Shown: positions 10,901-19,611 of the stretch, one piece after another
How the letters are laid out: every line of letters starts with the position of its first letter
Numbering within the stretch: position 1 is the first letter of the stretch
Assembly: GCA_032718475.1 (NCBI GenBank)
Contig: JAUCBJ010000748.1
Location: 1-31,697, forward strand
Direction of reading: 5' to 3'
From: Nemertoderma westbladi
Taxonomy: Eukaryota > Xenacoelomorpha > Nemertodermatida > Nemertodermatidae
Length of the DNA: 31,697 bases
The notes under the pieces: model-generated
What the model was told of the DNA's origin: nothing
Seen by the model: the letters and a program-made list of their open reading frames with translations, nothing else
Database searches by the model: none
Position numbers and translations under genes: made by a program

Positions 10901-11176
10901 GGTGTCTACATCGTCCGTATCATGTAGGTCGATCGGATGGCCGGTGGTTAGAAAGTCCATATACGTACCATTACGATGCGTATAGCGAGCGGTGAATTTT
11001 CTATAGTCCAATTCACGCGTGAGTTGCTCTTGGGACATCGGCGGTTCGATGTAACGACCATCTTCCTCCGTAGTGGTGGGACCGGGTTCACCACTTATCA
11101 AGCTATCCACAAACGCCTGCAAAGGTACATTATATCGCTCCCTGATACCAAGATCATCTTCTATCAATTCCGTCAT
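7964..11176 (-). CDS. Large intronless ORF with a degenerate DEDD-type 3'-5' exonuclease-like domain
   Basis: It encodes 1070 codons from an ATG at 11176 to a TAA. The N-terminal two thirds is charged and proline-rich, with a glutamate/lysine-rich, probably coiled-coil segment around residues 380-470. The C-terminal third resembles RNase D/WRN/EXD1-type exonucleases: a DxE motif in TYDNEG (D718, E720) followed by PVGELG, then LKIGSAVYGDLQ (D819) resembling exo motif II, then FVDTQL (D836), then PL-8 residues-LRPSLAIYTIL, which matches the family's last helix. The expected YX3D of motif III reads YSFMS (Y913, S917), so the final metal ligand seems missing and the spacing is longer than usual. 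The domain assignment is by motif only. Viewed by eye, GC is higher than in the flanks, and a single continuous frame of this length argues for selection or recent arrival. No reverse transcriptase, transposase or LTR is attached. It may be a virus-derived or unknown transposon gene. Confidence 0.8.
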   Translation of the reverse strand: MTELIEDDLGIRERYNVPLQAFVDSLISGEPGPTTTEEDGRYIEPPMSQEQLTRELDYRKFTARYTHRNGTYMDFLTTGHPIDLHDTDDVDTEREMVLFKYHAQRSRNDKPRIDHENSIRNRLDRENVEEPDKRINFNDYLEFLRETYLNIASQQNLETRYPQGIHHDPMVELQRLYFTMMYLTADRPLPVVPDSFAQMEEYCKTGERSPAFPLQDLRLWYYCDECPRPNQQTERHKHPQRRCAKHSFTRCTYGSFERNLFDVSPTVARLKRSLNKPMIRVPEYSVRPPHSPVRPQTLDPNSITDPPELYSLFKDLVLPEQLIGGTPVVGSLDIRPSYLAGLGRGHLISPFNPYNRPGLTPIQPATEVEESVIRNALDAIRQKIGKGTQDYLEKRKLQQQVQAVKDLALPQFDREIQNLENDIELGRTYSLQEFLDERMRQRAEENQLEKKHTEMDEREEAALAQPEAQILITDLYSKTIRHPSMIPNFGDKLFAKVQPQPVDISTGSHQLIADAPMLQRPPIEAARVDGILVEPPDNRADLVRRMVHDVNIRARPLTNSFYGIKDHPYYVNLTQYYMIKPEDPMHSLKFLPLINPLDIVELEQLQKHLDQLVKVNSFRKPYNISRIENDTIPPYNLDGFIKTRLVHWNLDVLFEEERIKRHGNMETCNTQSLKYSDLPDANQCATLWHPVGMTLENATKEWNETLNIIEMYGVVTYDNEGSVPVGELGTTRMIHIRGLAGSTHVFTRACSDVIDYSFETLTETQKNLRHGQFVLAQRYVIDTERKPAMGIDGSMLPQPVLEMLFNERILKIGSAVYGDLQNDFRNMEDTSYPFVDTQLIAPWAEGRGFFRTMYANTSNDITKVQRTSIGHIAFQEYGWNFKVGNPLNYQQVYGDHYSRLYFDGPLTAPGAVYSFMSVPLRPSLAIYTILENTALSGWLADVCSRTIRAHPLILGTKLAKLDELNKFIRFECFRRFLTPFHNVDSQFKDRALTKLSLRNSAAEKLDSAGFALFKDICIENLHSSVIQRPRITTGYSVVEIQTVGPPEESTTLTAATHWEDEPMCMESEEI

Positions 11177-11182
11177 ATCTGC

Positions 11183-11220
11183 TATCGAAATCCACCAATA
11201 TTGTAACGAGTTATATATAT
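11183..11220 (-). promoter_or_regulatory. Possible TATA box upstream of the large ORF
   Basis: On the minus strand, TATATATAA (antisense of 11211-11219) lies about 35 bases before the ATG at 11176. At usual TATA spacing this would start transcription almost at the ATG, giving a very short leader. TA-rich strings are common in this window, so this is only suggestive. Confidence 0.25.
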
Positions 11221-11263
11221 GTTTTAGGCCAGCGGGCGTCGCTGCCTACTAATCGCGGCCCCC

Positions 11264-11369
11264 CGGACAGTGGGATTCTCAGCGCCGATGTACCGCTGTC
11301 GCGGTGTTTGCGCCAACGTTGTGGCAACAGCACGACAACGATAACCGGCACAAGTCCCTCCACTGTCCG
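11264..11369. repeat. Imperfect palindrome of 106 bases upstream of the large ORF
   Basis: The outer 10 bases, CGGACAGTGG (11264-11273) and CCACTGTCCG (11360-11369), pair perfectly. Further in, gccgatgtaccgctgtcg matches the complement of cgacaacgataaccggc with a few mismatches, and the centre is TTGC-CAACGTTG-GCAA with two small bulges. The block is GC-rich, unlike the flanking DNA. It could be a transposon end, a hairpin terminus, or a promoter element of the neighbouring ORF. Confidence 0.6.
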
Positions 11370-12010
11370 TCCCAAAGGCTTGTAATCACTTGAGGTTCTT
11401 GCTATGGGAGAGTTGGGTTATCTTACAATTGCGACTAGCTACTGTAAACACACTTTAGCAGCAACATTCACCTACAAACGCACAAATTCCACACAACAGC
11501 TACCAACTACCATCATACAGGCCATTTGTCCGTTAGTCAATGCCTTCCAGAATGTCACGTTGTTGTTATTGTGTATCCTTGGATACCAACCGTGTGCTAT
11601 ATAATCACTATGCTAGGTAACGGTACAAGTTTTCTATTGTTCTTTTAACTCGTTTCTAATTCTAGCGTGGGTGTTGCTATGGTGACATTATGTAAAGCTA
11701 GCGGTAGAATTAGGGTAGTTCTCATGCATACAGATCTGGGATGCTGTTTGATAGTAAGTCTTTAGTTTGTCAATATCCTCTTTATACATGATTTTATGAA
11801 TTTTATCGGCTATTGACTATATGTTGGAGATTCTCGCACTCTAGCACACTCAATAGGATGAATCTCCGCTCCCGTGATCTATTAATTAGTGGAATTTTGG
11901 GAATATTAGAAATTGTGCAAAATGACAATTTATTAAATTCATAAAAATATGAATTTTAAACTTATTCCCGTGAATTTAATTATTTGATGGTAAAATTGAC
12001 ACAATTTTGA
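11370..12010. other. Non-coding spacer between palindrome and direct repeats
   Basis: Composition falls gradually from moderate GC to AT-rich. A small inverted pair (ctaattcta near 11658 and tagaattag near 11705) is visible. A 66-codon frame at 11404-11604 has no recognisable content. Confidence 0.4.
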
Positions 12011-12269
12011 TTCCAGAACATATCTGGGGACATAAGATCCTTAATTCTATAAAATGGTCTTTTAAGAATACCGGTAAGTGCTACGATATCTTAATTGACT
12101 AGAAATTTTAAAGGATCTGAATTTGACAGATTTTAATAAATATTAAATTAATATTTAAGATGGGCACCGATTTATTCCAGAACTTGTCTGGGGACGTTAA
12201 CCACTGATTCTAGAATTTGTCTTTCAAGTATATCGGTGGGTGCCACGATATCTTAATCGACTAGAATTA
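12011..12269. repeat. Diverged direct repeat, two copies of about 97 bases
   Basis: Copy 1 (12011-12107) and copy 2 (12174-12269) both begin ttccagaac, continue with tctgggga and a segment like accggtaagtgctacgata or tcggtgggtgccacgata, and end tcttaat-gactagaa. They are separated by about 66 AT-rich bases, giving a period of about 164. They may belong to the long terminal repeat or 3' end of the adjacent BEL element, or be an unrelated small satellite. Confidence 0.65.
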
Positions 12270-12804
12270 CAGATGGTCAAAAAGTTTAACAGATTTATTT
12301 GCGTTTTACGCTACTGTTAGAGGGACATCACGCTACTATATGTATTATTTAATATAGGTAGAAGAGCAATATCGCATGAAGCAATGTCAGTGTGAAGAGG
12401 CAAGTCGTTTCCAAGGTCTACCCAGAGCTTGGTTTAGCCGAGACACGAGGATCTGAACTTTGCATTCCTAATACTCTGCCTACCAATAATACATGAAATA
12501 TAGTAGTGGCTTTATTGTACTTTAATAAGTACGGACATATCATCTTACTATAGTCTCGCATTTATAATATAATACGGACAGTAAGGAAAGAGAAAATAAT
12601 TGTTTCTCGCCGTCGCACTAAGTATATTAGGTAATTACGTAATAAACACTAATATATTGCACTAGTCTACTAAATAATCCAAAAATAACACTCTACTTAA
12701 CTAAAATTAAATAAAAACGATTATAATAAAGTAAATAATAATATTTATATATAAAATAAATAAAACAGAGAAAATGTTATAGTCATACGCTCACTCCAGA
12801 CGCA
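12270..12804. other. AT-rich 3' flank of the BEL/Pao remnant, possible LTR remnant
   Basis: On the minus strand this follows the stop of the DUF5641-like ORF, where a BEL element would have its polypurine tract and 3' LTR. Because the 5' end of the element is lost, no second LTR exists for comparison, and LTR borders cannot be drawn. Confidence 0.35.
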
Positions 12805-13248
12805 TTAAGGCGGGGAGTCCCTAGATGTTTGAGGAATTAGGGAGGTGGTCGTGGGAAGAGTGTCTTGCCTTCCATAGTTTCCTGAGAGTTCTCTGTCTCT
12901 TTCTAATAAACATAAACGACCAACTGGGCGATTGAGTTGTTGCGTCTCAAATATTATTCCCGGTTTTTTGAAGTTACGCCGCATAACTACGAGTTCTACT
13001 GATCGTACTAAACCGTCACTTGAAATGTGAGTCTCTATAATGCGTCCTGTCTGCCACCGCTTACGTGGGAGGTCGGGATCCACAATAAGCACCATGTCTC
13101 CGGCGCTGACATTTTCTTGCTGCGCAAACCACTTAGTTCGAAGTTGTAGTGTGGGCAGATAATGCTTTTCAAAGTGATCAGCGAAACGACGAGATAGCAA
13201 CTGCATAAGTTGCCAAGTTCGAGCGGCAATATTCGTCTCCGTCGGCAA
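12805..13248 (-). pseudogene. BEL/Pao pol C-terminal module (DUF5641-like)
   Basis: The open frame resembles the module that follows integrase in BEL/Pao polyproteins. It has RTWQLMQLLSRRFADHF-type helices, then RTKW, then a small beta domain with GDMVLIVDPDLPRKRWQTGR and DGLVRSVELVVMRRN. The region normally forms the end of the integrase protein and is thought to bind nucleic acid. It overlaps the end of the preceding integrase frame by 71 bases in another frame, so a frameshift has separated the two. The stop at 12805 is probably the natural end. Confidence 0.8.
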
Positions 13249-14869
13249 TCTCGGATTGAGGAAGCATGGCTACAGGTTTCTTAAGTAGGAAGTGCGCGGG
13301 TGTTAGCGCTTCCAGGGAATCGGGACTCGATGAGACTGGCATAAGCGGTCTCTCGTTGAGATAGGCAGCGATTTCCTCCATTAACGTCCGCAAAAGTTCG
13401 TCGGTGAGATACGCACGGCACGGCACTATAAAGTGAAATGCTGTCTTAACACTCCGAATCAATCTCTCCCAACTTCCTCCCCACCAAGGGGCGTCGGCGG
13501 CGTTGAAGGTCCAGCTAGACGCGGTTATTCTCAGCTGATCGTCCACCTGTCTTTGGTTCCAGTCCTTTACGTAAGCCTGGATTTCGTTATTGGCGCCAAT
13601 GAAGTTCGTTCCCTTGTCCGATCGCATGGTATTACTAGTTCCGAAGCGAGCGATCTGTCGTCGTAAACTTAAGACGAAGCTGTTAGTGGATAGATCGTTC
13701 ACCATATCAAGATGGATGGCTCGACAAGTCATGCACACGAAGATGACGCACCATCTCTTGACTATAGTCCTAGCACGATATACTTCAATAGGGCCAAATA
13801 AATCCACACCAGTATTAGTAAAGGGTGGTTCATAAAAGCTTACTCGTTCCCTAGGTAATTCTGCCTCTCGCTGTGTTATAGGCCTACTGAATGCTTTCCT
13901 ACAGGGTATGCAGTTCCTAAGAACTTGATTTAGAGCTCTACGGGGTTTATAGAAATAATAGCGCGTCCGAATTTCGCTAAGAACTCGTTCTCTACCGGCA
14001 TGATATAATTTACCGTGGGCGTCTACAATCATTTTGATTTGTACTTCAAGATTTCTAACTATTATGGGGAATTTAGTGTCAAAGGACAATGGCGCGTTGG
14101 TAAGCCTTCCTCCAACACGTATTAACCCATCGATCATTGTGCTAGAGAAGCGATCCCTCAAGCGCATCTGCGGGTTTCTTAACAGCAGGAAGTACTTGTC
14201 GGAATCCTCGTAGCATTGCAGGAGCCGCAGTATTTGTTTATTGGCTTCTTCATGCTCCTGATAACTGATCTTTTCTTTTAGAAACCGACAGGGTGTTTTA
14301 TATTTCGGTAAATCTTTAATAACATGGACTTGGGCTGTTGTCAGTGGAGCAGCATCACCAGTGGTCTTCGTCCCAGAATAACGATGATGAAAGAATCGTT
14401 TTAAATAAGCAACGGCCTTACAGAGCCGATTCCAGGAACTGTAATGTTGTATTGCTCTCTGCAACAGGGGTGAGATTCCTTGCGAGACGTCTGGTGTTCC
14501 AGATTGCCAATCTTTGTCCTTAATTTCCACAACAGATTTTTTTGTGACGAGGGATTGTGGATCCGAAGCATCATTTCTAGAAACATGTAATACAGATAGA
14601 TCGATCGGCGGTTTGAATAACTTCGATTTGCTCGCTCGGGTTTTTGGTTTAATTTTTTCTGCTCCCTTGGCTTGTCTGATCTCCGCCGTAGTAAGGTGAG
14701 GAGGCCATTCGTCCTCTTCCTTGCTTAGGAAGTCGGGACCACCCAACCAGTCTGGAGTATCTATCAGTTCTTGTGGAGTTGCTCCTCTGGAGGCGATATC
14801 AGCTGGGTTAATCGTACCAGGGCAGTGTCTCCATTGGTCTATCGTTGTGCGACTGAGGATGATGGCCAC
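13178..14869 (-). pseudogene. BEL/Pao pol: RNase H end and integrase (HHCC and DDE core)
   Basis: The frame continues directly from the RT/RNase H frame after one TGA. It starts with the RNase H tail (WRHCPGTINPADIASRG), passes a linker, then the RVGGRL motif and an HHCC zinc-binding domain (AHGKLYHAG ... CIPC). The retroviral-type catalytic core has its three acidic residues in GVDLFGP, MRSDKGTNF and GGSWERL. Integrase would insert the cDNA into the host genome. The catalytic residues are all present. The frame runs off at 13178 after LTPAHFLLKKP because of a frameshift; the correct sequence continues in the 12805-13248 frame. Confidence 0.9.
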
Positions 14870-16040
14870 TCAGTTGGTGACAAAGACGCTGAACTGACAG
14901 ACTTCATTGGTTATATACTCCAACACGAGCAAAGCGTCGGTCCAATACACAGTTTTCTCCAGTGTATAGTCGATCTGTTCCGTTACATTCCGTCCGATGG
15001 CTGTAGCGTAGAGAGCCGCCTTCAACTCCGCTCGAGGAACCTTCAACTTATTATTAATCAATGCCTTAGAGGTAACCAAGGCGACTTTGATTCCATCTGG
15101 AGTCTCGACTCGAAGGTATGCTACTATTCCTATTCCCGTGTCGCTCGCGTCTCCAAACACATGGAGTTGATAGGAATACGTAGGGAGAACGTGACCAAAA
15201 TATGAACGGGAAATTATAAAACTCTCGATGGCAGGTAGAGAATCCTCCCATTTCATCCATTTCTTTAATAACTCTCCCGTAAGTGGATCGTCCCATGAGT
15301 GGTTTTCCAGCCACATTTGCTGTACTAAACTCCGAGCAATCAATATGACTGGACTAATAAATCCTAATGGGTCGAAATAAGTGCTCAGGATACTTAGGCA
15401 AATCCGTTTGGTCCGAACTGGATTCTCGCGCTGTTTTAGTTGAAAAAACAGGATATCTCTTTCTGTGTCCCATTTTAAGCCAAGCGTCTTGGTCTCTGGA
15501 AGATCGTCTTTTATCAGATCGAGGTCTTTCGCTCCTCGGTCTTCTATCGGTATCGCTTCCAGAAACTCACGGGAGTTGCTAATGAATTTCGTCAGTCGAA
15601 ATCCACCTCTTTTCAAACACTCCACCGTTCCTTGCGCGACCTCAATGGCTTGTTCTACCGATGAAAGTGACTTTAAATTGTCATCCATGTAGATGTTCTT
15701 CTTGATGTTGTCAATCACCTCTTTGGAGAAGGCGTCTCGGTTGTCATCCGCAGTAGTTCGTACTACGGAGCAGGCGTTGGAAGGACTGGATATGATTCCA
15801 AAAGCTTGGATGGTCATCCAGTACTCCTCTGGTGTCCGTTGGAGGTCTCCTTCAGGCCACCATAGAAACCTTAAACTGTCTCTATCTTTATCTAACGCCT
15901 TAACCTGTAAGAACATTCCTTCTATATCGGAGGCGAACGCTATATAATATTGTCTTAGTCGCAGAAGTATTCCCAACAGTGATTGTAGTAAGTTGGGTCC
16001 TGGTAGTAACTCGGAATTCAGAGATTGACCCTTATATAGG
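14870..16040 (-). pseudogene. BEL/Pao reverse transcriptase (N-terminally truncated) and RNase H
   Basis: From about SLNSELLPGPN onward the frame matches BEL/Pao reverse transcriptase. DIEGMF carries the first catalytic aspartate, and YMDD (codons 277-280 of the fused ORF) carries the other two. RNase H follows, with acidic residues in HVFGDAS, PRAELKAAL and YWTDALLVLEY. The frame stops at a TGA (14870-14872) inside a conserved segment. The next codons continue the same protein, so this is a single nonsense change, plausibly CGA to TGA. The ORF start at 16519 is not the element's own; codons before about 16040 belong to a Polinton gene. Confidence 0.9.
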
Positions 16041-16519
16041 GCGGAGCTAGTTGGTAGCTTTAAGTCTCTATAAACTTTTTCTACAACAGATCTGGTTGAC
16101 GGTTTCATTTTATTTAATGCTCTATTAATAACCATATTAGCCTGCTGATGTAAGACCCGCTTACCTTTTGGTATTACGTGTTGTCTCATAAATTTTGTGG
16201 TAAATGGTAAAGCTTTTTGTAACACTTTTTTTGCTAATGGTTTACCAAATTTTTTCAATGTAGATAAAGCGTCTGTAAATATACCTTCCCCGTGTTGATT
16301 TGCCTGCATACCTCTACGATAACGTTGAAAACGACGTTGTTTTAAGTTTGGATCGAATGCACCAATTTGTTGTCCGTAAGGGTCAATATATGAACCACCA
16401 CGAAAAACAGGAACTTGCGTCGAGCCTCTCGTATTTCTACCACCTTTAAAAACAGCAAGATTAGAGTCTGCACCACCATATTGAGGTTTACTGTATCTTT
16501 GAAATAAATCGGAATCCAT
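16040..16519 (-). pseudogene. Polinton virion-type glycine-rich basic protein, 3' end replaced by BEL/Pao
   Basis: The ATG at 16519 follows the stop of the penton-like gene by one base. The first 160 or so codons are rich in glycine, arginine, lysine and aromatic residues, with VFKGG and VFRGG near the N-terminus, GEGIFTDALSTLKKFGKPL, and a basic amphipathic stretch. This recalls the small membrane-lytic or core proteins encoded next to capsid genes in Polintons (adenovirus pVI/pX-like), though the match is by general character only. At about codon 160 the protein switches without a stop into BEL reverse transcriptase, creating a 549-codon chimera. The original C-terminus is missing. Confidence 0.6.
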
Positions 16520-16520
16520 T

Positions 16521-17366
16521 TTAATTTATTTTTTTAAAGTGTAATGTAATAGATGTTGTCCCGTATTCAAAATTTAAATCTTTTCCTTCTTTGTCTGTTA
16601 TTTCAATATGAATGTATGTTATCTTATATGATTTTTTTACAGGGATATAATGAATTGTATCCTTGGCAAATTCTTTATTTATTACACTACCATATTTCAC
16701 GTCATCAGGTATCGCGACACGACGAAGTAAAGCTAAACCAAAGTCATTAATATATTGATTTTCAATTATATTAGTAGTCACGTACATGTTCGACTTAGGT
16801 TCTGAAATAGAATTGGGTGGTTGTGGGCATAAAAATACCATCTGGTAAGCTTTTTCTTCATTTCCGATAATCTTTATTAAATAACCCTTTATGTTATTTT
16901 TCGTCTTCAAAATAATTTTAAAATTTGGATTTAAATTCGCACCGAGATTATTTTCAGTAATTCCAAAATAATAGGCTAATTGTTGACCTATAAATAACTC
17001 TCGCACCGCTTTCCCTAAAATAAATTGCAACCTATTTTGCTGAGTATTTTCAACTATTTGTAATTTATCTTACAACGCCCCAGTGTTAAAATAATCTATA
17101 ATGTCATTGATACTGTAGAACAAACCAGATGGAAGTGTATCCTCAAAATTTTTTTTCCCTTTTTTTAATAAAATCACATTCTCTACATTATTGTACATGG
17201 ACGGTAATGTTGCTAAATAAAAAATACTTTTTATACCTACCACCCAGTTTTCGTTTGGGTTTATAGGTAAGGCACTGTGGAAATTGATCTTATAATTACT
17301 GGCGCTATTGTGGGGAAAATCAATTGGACAAGAGTTACTAGGCAGCCTGACGTAGAATTCATCCAT
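16521..17366 (-). pseudogene. Polinton penton-like minor capsid protein, copy 2, one nonsense codon
   Basis: The ATG at 17366 overlaps the end of copy 1 by 8 bases (ATGGATGA), the compact spacing seen in virus-like elements. The N-terminus, DEFYVRLPSNSCPIDFPHNSA, has the signature of Polinton penton-like proteins: a beta strand, polar loop and N-rich turn, then NENWVVGIKSIFY. A TAA at 17070-17072 interrupts the frame after FNTGAL. The next codons continue in the same frame to the stop at 16521, with the family's C-terminal features: YVTTNIIENQYINDFG, LLRRVAIPD, and a last strand ending TSITLHFKKIN. Full length would be about 281 residues, close to the 290 of copy 1. The protein is expected at capsid vertices. 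Confidence 0.72.
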
Positions 17367-18231
17367 CGTTGCCACCACGTATTAACTTAAGTGTTATAAC
17401 AGTGCGACCTCCGTTGAAGTTAATTAGTTGCCCCTGTCCGTCTCGTAAAGTAATTAAGATTGTTTTTAGTTTTTTATTCAACAAGGGGAAATAGCAAATG
17501 CTCTCGTATTCGTGATTAATATATTTTCGATTTAATTGCGTTAAAGGGCAGGTTCTTAAGAGCGGCGCTAAAGCATCACCAACAAATGAGCTCTCAATAA
17601 TATCAGTATATATGAAGATAGTTTCTTTATTGCGTGTAATATTCGTGGGAGCTGGAAAATCTAAAATACCAATTTCCGAAATTTTTGGTCCGCTATAATT
17701 TAAAATTAATATCGGCTGTTCTATATTGCTTAATTCATCTACTGTAGTCGTACTGTATATATCCCAATTCGGAATACTCTGATGATTCTGATCCAATAAC
17801 GGTTTTAAACCTAGAATTTGTATTAAATCACCGCGTAGACTTAATTGTATTTTTTTCAACTTTTTAGGAAATTTAAATTTAATTCTAGAATTATTTGTAT
17901 TAAAAATGAATTCGAAATCTCTATATTTTGCTTCAGAATTAAACAGTTTATTTATATCATCAATAATGACTTGAATAGAGCTATGCATACCAGGAAATAA
18001 ACTGTATAATTTGGCATCTTTTGCATCTAGCCCGATTGACAGCGAGATTTGAGTTTGCAGCGTAATATTACTGTATGTTGCTTGGTATTGAAGCTCAGCC
18101 AAACCAATTTTAGCGTTTGGACCAATATATAATTCTTCGGCTAAATCAACAGTAAACTCACTAGGATTATTATTGGGGTAAGTGCTTAATGAGCTATCTG
18201 AAAGTAGAGTGATATATGTATCTGTGGCCAT
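17359..18231 (-). CDS. Polinton penton-like minor capsid protein, copy 1
   Basis: An uninterrupted 290-codon frame starts with MATDTYITLLSDSS and continues through YPNNNPSEFTVDL and KIGLAELQY. This resembles the N-terminal signature of the minor capsid (penton base) protein conserved in Polintons. The C-terminal half has IFIYTDIIESSFVGDALAPLLRT-type residues, a motif shared with the family, and a final beta strand. The jelly-roll fold is inferred from family knowledge. It overlaps the start of copy 2. An (AAT)n run sits directly before the ATG. Unlike its neighbours this gene is intact. The family assignment is from sequence memory and deserves a profile search. Confidence 0.75.
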   Translation of the reverse strand: MATDTYITLLSDSSLSTYPNNNPSEFTVDLAEELYIGPNAKIGLAELQYQATYSNITLQTQISLSIGLDAKDAKLYSLFPGMHSSIQVIIDDINKLFNSEAKYRDFEFIFNTNNSRIKFKFPKKLKKIQLSLRGDLIQILGLKPLLDQNHQSIPNWDIYSTTTVDELSNIEQPILILNYSGPKISEIGILDFPAPTNITRNKETIFIYTDIIESSFVGDALAPLLRTCPLTQLNRKYINHEYESICYFPLLNKKLKTILITLRDGQGQLINFNGGRTVITLKLIRGGNDG

Positions 18232-18471
18232 TATTATTATTATTTAAGCTCTCTCTACTTGACTCCTTTGTACATACAGTATAATGTTAAATTATAGACA
18301 TCTGTGACCACGTTCATCAGTCGCATCTTCTACAGTATATGCGAGAGATCAATATTTTACTGGCTTTATTTAAAGTGGATGAACTAGCGTATAGTATATC
18401 ATTCGAGTTAATATTGATTAATTACGGTCATATGCGAGCAAAATGAATTAATATACTGTATAAACCTAAGC

Positions 18472-19560
18472 TTATTGAATGTGTTGCACCCAAGACTGTT
18501 TCTTGGATCCAATGAAACGGACTAAATATTCTTTTTTCCCGTTGCGCACACGTTCTTTAAGTTTGCCAATATTTTTGTCAATCGGAAGATAAATATTACT
18601 ATTCGGGTGGACCTTTTGGAGTTTGTGAGAATAAAATGAGCCCTTTATTATAGCTCCGGCGCTGTCCTTAATATCGAACATTACCGCAGGTACTCTATCC
18701 AACCTGACACGATGAATAATAAATAATTCTTGTGTCCATTGTTCACGATAGCCTTTAGCAAAAGCAGTACGAGCAATAGATAATCGTACTGTATCACCAA
18801 CTTTAAATTTTATTTTCTTGTGATTTATCTGTCTATATTTCCCATATAATCTATTCATTAATTAAGTTTCATTAAATTTATTAACTTCAATGGGCGTCAT
18901 TTGTATAGTCCTATGATACGACCTATTATAAGCTGAGATAAGCTTAGGAAAAATTTTTATCCAAACATTATTTCCTCGTTGTGTGAAAATTTTGAACATC
19001 TTTGTTTTTAATGTGCGATTGAATCTCTCAACAATAGCCGCCTTATTCACAGAGTACATTACGTAATACTGTATACCTAACGTATCTAAATATTTTCTTA
19101 CAGATTTATTTAGAAACTCAGACCCTTGATCAGTTGCGATTCTGTTTGGTTTACCCTTTTGGAATATTTTTTGCAATATACTAATAATCTCAATACCTGT
19201 TTTTGTTTTCATACCATATGCAAAAGCAAGCCGGCTGAAGGCATCAATACACGTCAATATATAGTTATAATTATTATTTTGCGATTTATATTGCTGCATA
19301 TCCACCAAATCTATCATATATATATCTTTTAAGCCACCCGTAAATATTTTAGGTGTTGGATAATGATGCCTACGTGGTGCGTGAAGGGTGTATGTCTTTT
19401 GCCCGCTCAACCATTTCTGAGCTTGAGCTGGTTTGATGTTTGCAGCTTTTGCTAATTTTGCGACACTTGCAAAACCCGCTGGGGATGAAGGATCTAAATA
19501 AATTCTTGACAGTTTTTTGTCTAAGCTTTGGCTTAAAATCGGTTTCATCTTGCGTGGCAT
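18472..19560 (-). pseudogene. Polinton integrase with C-terminal chromodomain, one nonsense codon
   Basis: The first 232 codons form a retroviral-type integrase. A short N-terminal helical region (KLAKAANIKPAQAQKWL) is followed by the catalytic core with acidic residues in MIDLVDMQ, ATDQGSEF and VERFNRTLK. This is the F54H12.3-like integrase of metazoan Polintons. A TAA at 18862-18864 stops the frame after KFNET. Two codons later the same frame resumes with NRLYGKY, an SH3-like domain (FKVGDTVRLS ... YREQWTQELF) and a chromodomain-like end (KKEYLVRFIGSKKQSWVQHI), normally part of the same protein. The natural end is the TAA near 18472. Integrase would insert the element and the chromodomain may guide target choice. 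The catalytic triad is intact. Confidence 0.9.
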
Positions 19561-19611
19561 CTTTTTGACATCCGCAAGTAATATGTATATTTAAATCTCT
19601 TATAAAGGGCA

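Larger units (their letters stand above)
12805..16040 (-). mobile_element. BEL/Pao LTR retrotransposon remnant, 5' truncated
   Basis: In minus-strand order the remnant keeps most of reverse transcriptase, RNase H, the zinc-binding and DDE integrase domains, and a C-terminal DUF5641-like module. Gag, protease and the first part of RT are absent. The 5' junction lies within about 20 bases of 16040, inside a Polinton gene on the same strand and in the same reading frame. One in-frame TGA and one frameshift break the polyprotein, so the copy is dead as it stands. Confidence 0.9.

Noticed and set aside
6500-11900. Flanking LTRs or terminal repeats around the exonuclease/zinc-knuckle unit
   Set aside because: No matching direct or inverted repeat was found by eye between 6.5-6.9 kb and 11.2-11.9 kb.
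12420-12485. tRNA gene on the minus strand (A-box-like taggcagagtat, B-box-like gttcagatcc)
   Set aside because: The boxes are only about 27 bases apart, too close for a tRNA, and no acceptor stem forms.
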